This document shows positions 61,490-64,000 of a stretch of DNA of 64,000 bases, piece after piece; position 1 is the first letter of the stretch, and the number at the start of each line of letters is the position of its first letter. The stretch is taken from the NCBI RefSeq assembly GCF_027409185.1, contig NC_084468.1:144806001-144870000 (forward strand), read 5' to 3'. The notes under the pieces are model-generated. The model was not told the DNA's origin. It searched no databases and saw only the letters and a program-made list of their open reading frames with translations. A program made the position numbers and the translations under genes. The stretch comes from Cynocephalus volans. Lineage: Eukaryota > Chordata > Mammalia > Dermoptera > Cynocephalidae.

Positions 61490-62260
61490 ATGGTCAGGGA
61501 AGATCTCTCTGATGAAGTGACATTTGAGGAGGAGTCTGGATGAAGGGAGGCATAGATCCAAAGACGTGGAGGGAAGAACAAGCCAGGCAGAGGGAGTAGA
61601 ACACAAAGACCCTGAAGTGGGGTGTGCTTAACAGTGTTCGAGGAACAGTTGAGGCAAGCGTGATTAGAGCAAGAGAGGTCAATGGAAAGAAATGAGATTG
61701 TAAGATCACTGGGATCGAGAAAACAAAGAGCTTTTTAAACCAACCTAAGAAATTTATATTTTATTCTAAAGCAATTAAAAGCCTTTGCAGAGTTGTGAGC
61801 AGGAGACAATATCATCAACAGAAAGTGAATGAGCAGGCAGTGAGAAGACTGACCCAACTATTAATAAGAATACTTTGTAAGGAGGATATACTGGAAGCAT
61901 TTTGATGGAGGCAGAGTAGTTAAATTTAGATATAGTTGGAAAATAGTATCATTAAATAAGCATTTTTCAATTACAAAGTGCTTACTTATAGTATGCTAGA
62001 TATTAGAGATACAGAAGTCAATAAAAGAGAATTCATAGTTTAGTGGGGGAAAAAAGCAAAAGCTAGATAATAATCATACCTTGTGCTATTGCAGCAGTCA
62101 TCACACATGGTTGTAATTTCATTGCCAGCTTTCCCCCTGAACTGAAAGGAGCCCTAGCTCAAAGGCTTTGCCTATTTTGTCTATCTCTGTTATCTCCAGC
62201 TTTGAGTAGAGTGACTATAACATAGTGGACATTGTATAAATACTTGATGAATGAATAAGT
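61490..62260. repeat. Ancient interspersed repeat, family not assigned
   Basis: Blocks such as GTGACATTTGAGGAGGAGTC, GTTCGAGGAACAGTTGAGGC and AAATTTATATTTTATTCTAA are familiar from widely dispersed old mammalian repeats. I cannot name the family reliably. A block at 61980-62040 resembles the L2-type terminus. Confidence 0.4.
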
Positions 62261-63429
62261 AAATCTGAAAGCAATGATGAAGATATGGATGGGTCGTATG
62301 AGAACACAAAGGGAGGGACATCGGGTAAGATTTTGCTGGAGACGATGCTACCTGAATTAGTAGGCAGCAAGCTTGGCATTCCAGGAAAATAGAGCTACTT
62401 AGAAAATTCTGGGAACAATTGGTTTGGGGTTAAGAGTATAACTTGACATGTAGAGAGAAGAGCAAAATAGAATATAAGAAATAGAAATGTATCATGTCAT
62501 AAATGTATCTGTAAACCACCTTAAGATCTATTTCGTACACACTGGGGAAGCAGCAAAGAGTTTCCAACAAGAGAGTAATGTGCTTGGGCAGATGTGATAT
62601 GACACCAGTTAGAAGGATAGATATGATGTAAACACCAGATTTAGGAAAATCAGTCACTGGTTAGTTTAACAGACAAGTGAGAAAACTTCCATTAATCTGG
62701 AGTTTTGGAGTGAATGCAAACTATAATGCTGACATAATGACCTCCCTGATTATACACTCTCTCCATTTCCTTAGTACTTGTACTGAAGCCATTTGGCTCC
62801 TACCTGCAGTTTTGCCCTTGTTCAGGGACTTAGGAGCAAACCTGTCCGTAGTCAAAAGTAATTAAGAAGGGAGATCTGAAAGCCCAAAGGACTCAAAAAC
62901 CAGGTCAACCTTGCTGTCATTTTGATATTATGTCCAAAGTTAAGTAATCTAGCTGTTGCCTTCTTTCTACAATCAAGCTCAAAGCACTACCCATTTATCT
63001 ACCAAGATTGGGGTCATGTCTCATTGTTGTTAATTGCCCTTATTGCAGAGCTAACACCATTCTATAAAATATTTGTTTGTGAATAAGGAAAAGATATCCT
63101 CACTGGGAAACAACAGCTAGGGCTTAAGACTCACAGGATTGGAATTTAGCCCTTATTTGATTCCTTTGCTAGACAACTTTGTGTAGTTCACAGACTGTGC
63201 AACTGTACATTTTGGTCCTGCCTGAATCCTGTGCCTTATCCCTGAACCTCAGACTCATGAACCTCATTTCACTACTAAACCTCTAATACTGTATTGATCA
63301 CCTGCCTGGATTTCCAACCATCGCCTTCGCCTTGAAAACCAGCTGAGTTCCTCCTGGCTGCCAGCACAATTTAGGATTTTAGGGGGGAAATGGTTTTAGC
63401 TCAAGTTTTAATATAGGGGAATATTTAAT

Positions 63430-64000
63430 CTTTTTCAGTTAGGTTTAGAGATCATATATTAAGAGTTTAAACTTCCTTCTTTTGTAAATTTTTTACACGT
63501 ATTGTCAGAAAATTAAAATTTGATTTCATCATGTGCTGTTGATTTTCCTTCTCAGGAGTGGAATTTAAATCATAAATTAGGTATTCATATATGAGTGGAT
63601 CTCTTTGAGTAAACTTTATTTTGTTTCATTGTCCATATGTATGTTACATCAATACCACGTCATATTAACTACTCTTGCTTTATAAGAATTATTGATACAT
63701 CTATGCATATCTCCTCTTTATTTGTACTAATGTTTTGTAGGTTTTGCCTAAAAGTCTAATAGCTTGATTTTAATATAGCCACACAAATTTTCTTTTAGGT
63801 AACATTTGCATGGTATATCTTTTCAATTCTTTTTTTCTTAACCTTTCAGTATCCTTATAATTTACATGAATCTCTTGTAAGCAGTATATAGTTGGTTTTG
63901 TTGTTGTTGTTGTCCAATATGGTAATCCTTATCTTTTAATTACAGAAATTAGTTTATTTTTATTTAAGTTAGTAACTGGTACATTTAGGTTTAAATTATT
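63430..64000 (-). repeat. L1M fragment, minus strand, running off the window
   Basis: CATTTGCATGGTATATCTTT, CATGAATCTCTTGTAAGCAG, a TATATAGTTGG block and TAGTTTATTTTTATTTAAG correspond to reverse L1 ORF2/EN-RT region sequence. The end lies beyond 64000. Confidence 0.6.

Overview
The window is placental-mammal genomic DNA: AT-rich and intron-rich, full of L1, L2, MIR, MaLR-LTR and MER elements, with a single CpG island. Several young SINEs are tRNA-derived (a tRNA-Ile-like body with intact box B). They resemble the CYN SINE family that I know from colugos (Dermoptera, Galeopterus/Cynocephalus), so a colugo is the most likely source. That assignment rests on recalled family features, not on a search.

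The only protein-coding gene I can support is NAF1, the H/ACA ribonucleoprotein assembly factor, on the minus strand. All eight coding exons lie in the window between 45308 (ATG) and 3280 (stop). Every junction is GT-AG, the reading frame holds throughout, and the joined CDS is 1485 nt (494 aa). The ATG sits in a CpG island (about 44750-45700) that also carries a CRE, a CACGTG E-box and an ETS-like site. The 3' UTR probably ends near 2870.

Region by region: 1-2870 lies downstream of NAF1 (two inverted MaLR LTRs, one SINE, one MIR-like piece). 2870-45308 is NAF1, whose introns hold nearly all the mobile DNA: a three-layer nest of L1 inside L1M plus a SINE in intron 7, a 36-bp tailless SINE insertion and a mariner MITE in intron 5, and a nearly full-length dead L1 with a 60-bp-period array in its 5' region in intron 4. 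45700-64000 is upstream intergenic sequence with L1, L2, MIR, MER5-like and MLT-type repeats, a degenerate tandem repeat, a possible retroposed transcript end and a long (AC)n. No second gene is supported there.

I found no operon-like, defence or otherwise novel gene system. The most interesting items are retrotransposition by-products: the tailless SINE, the 60-bp array in the L1 5' region, the nested insertions and an unidentified retroposed sequence.
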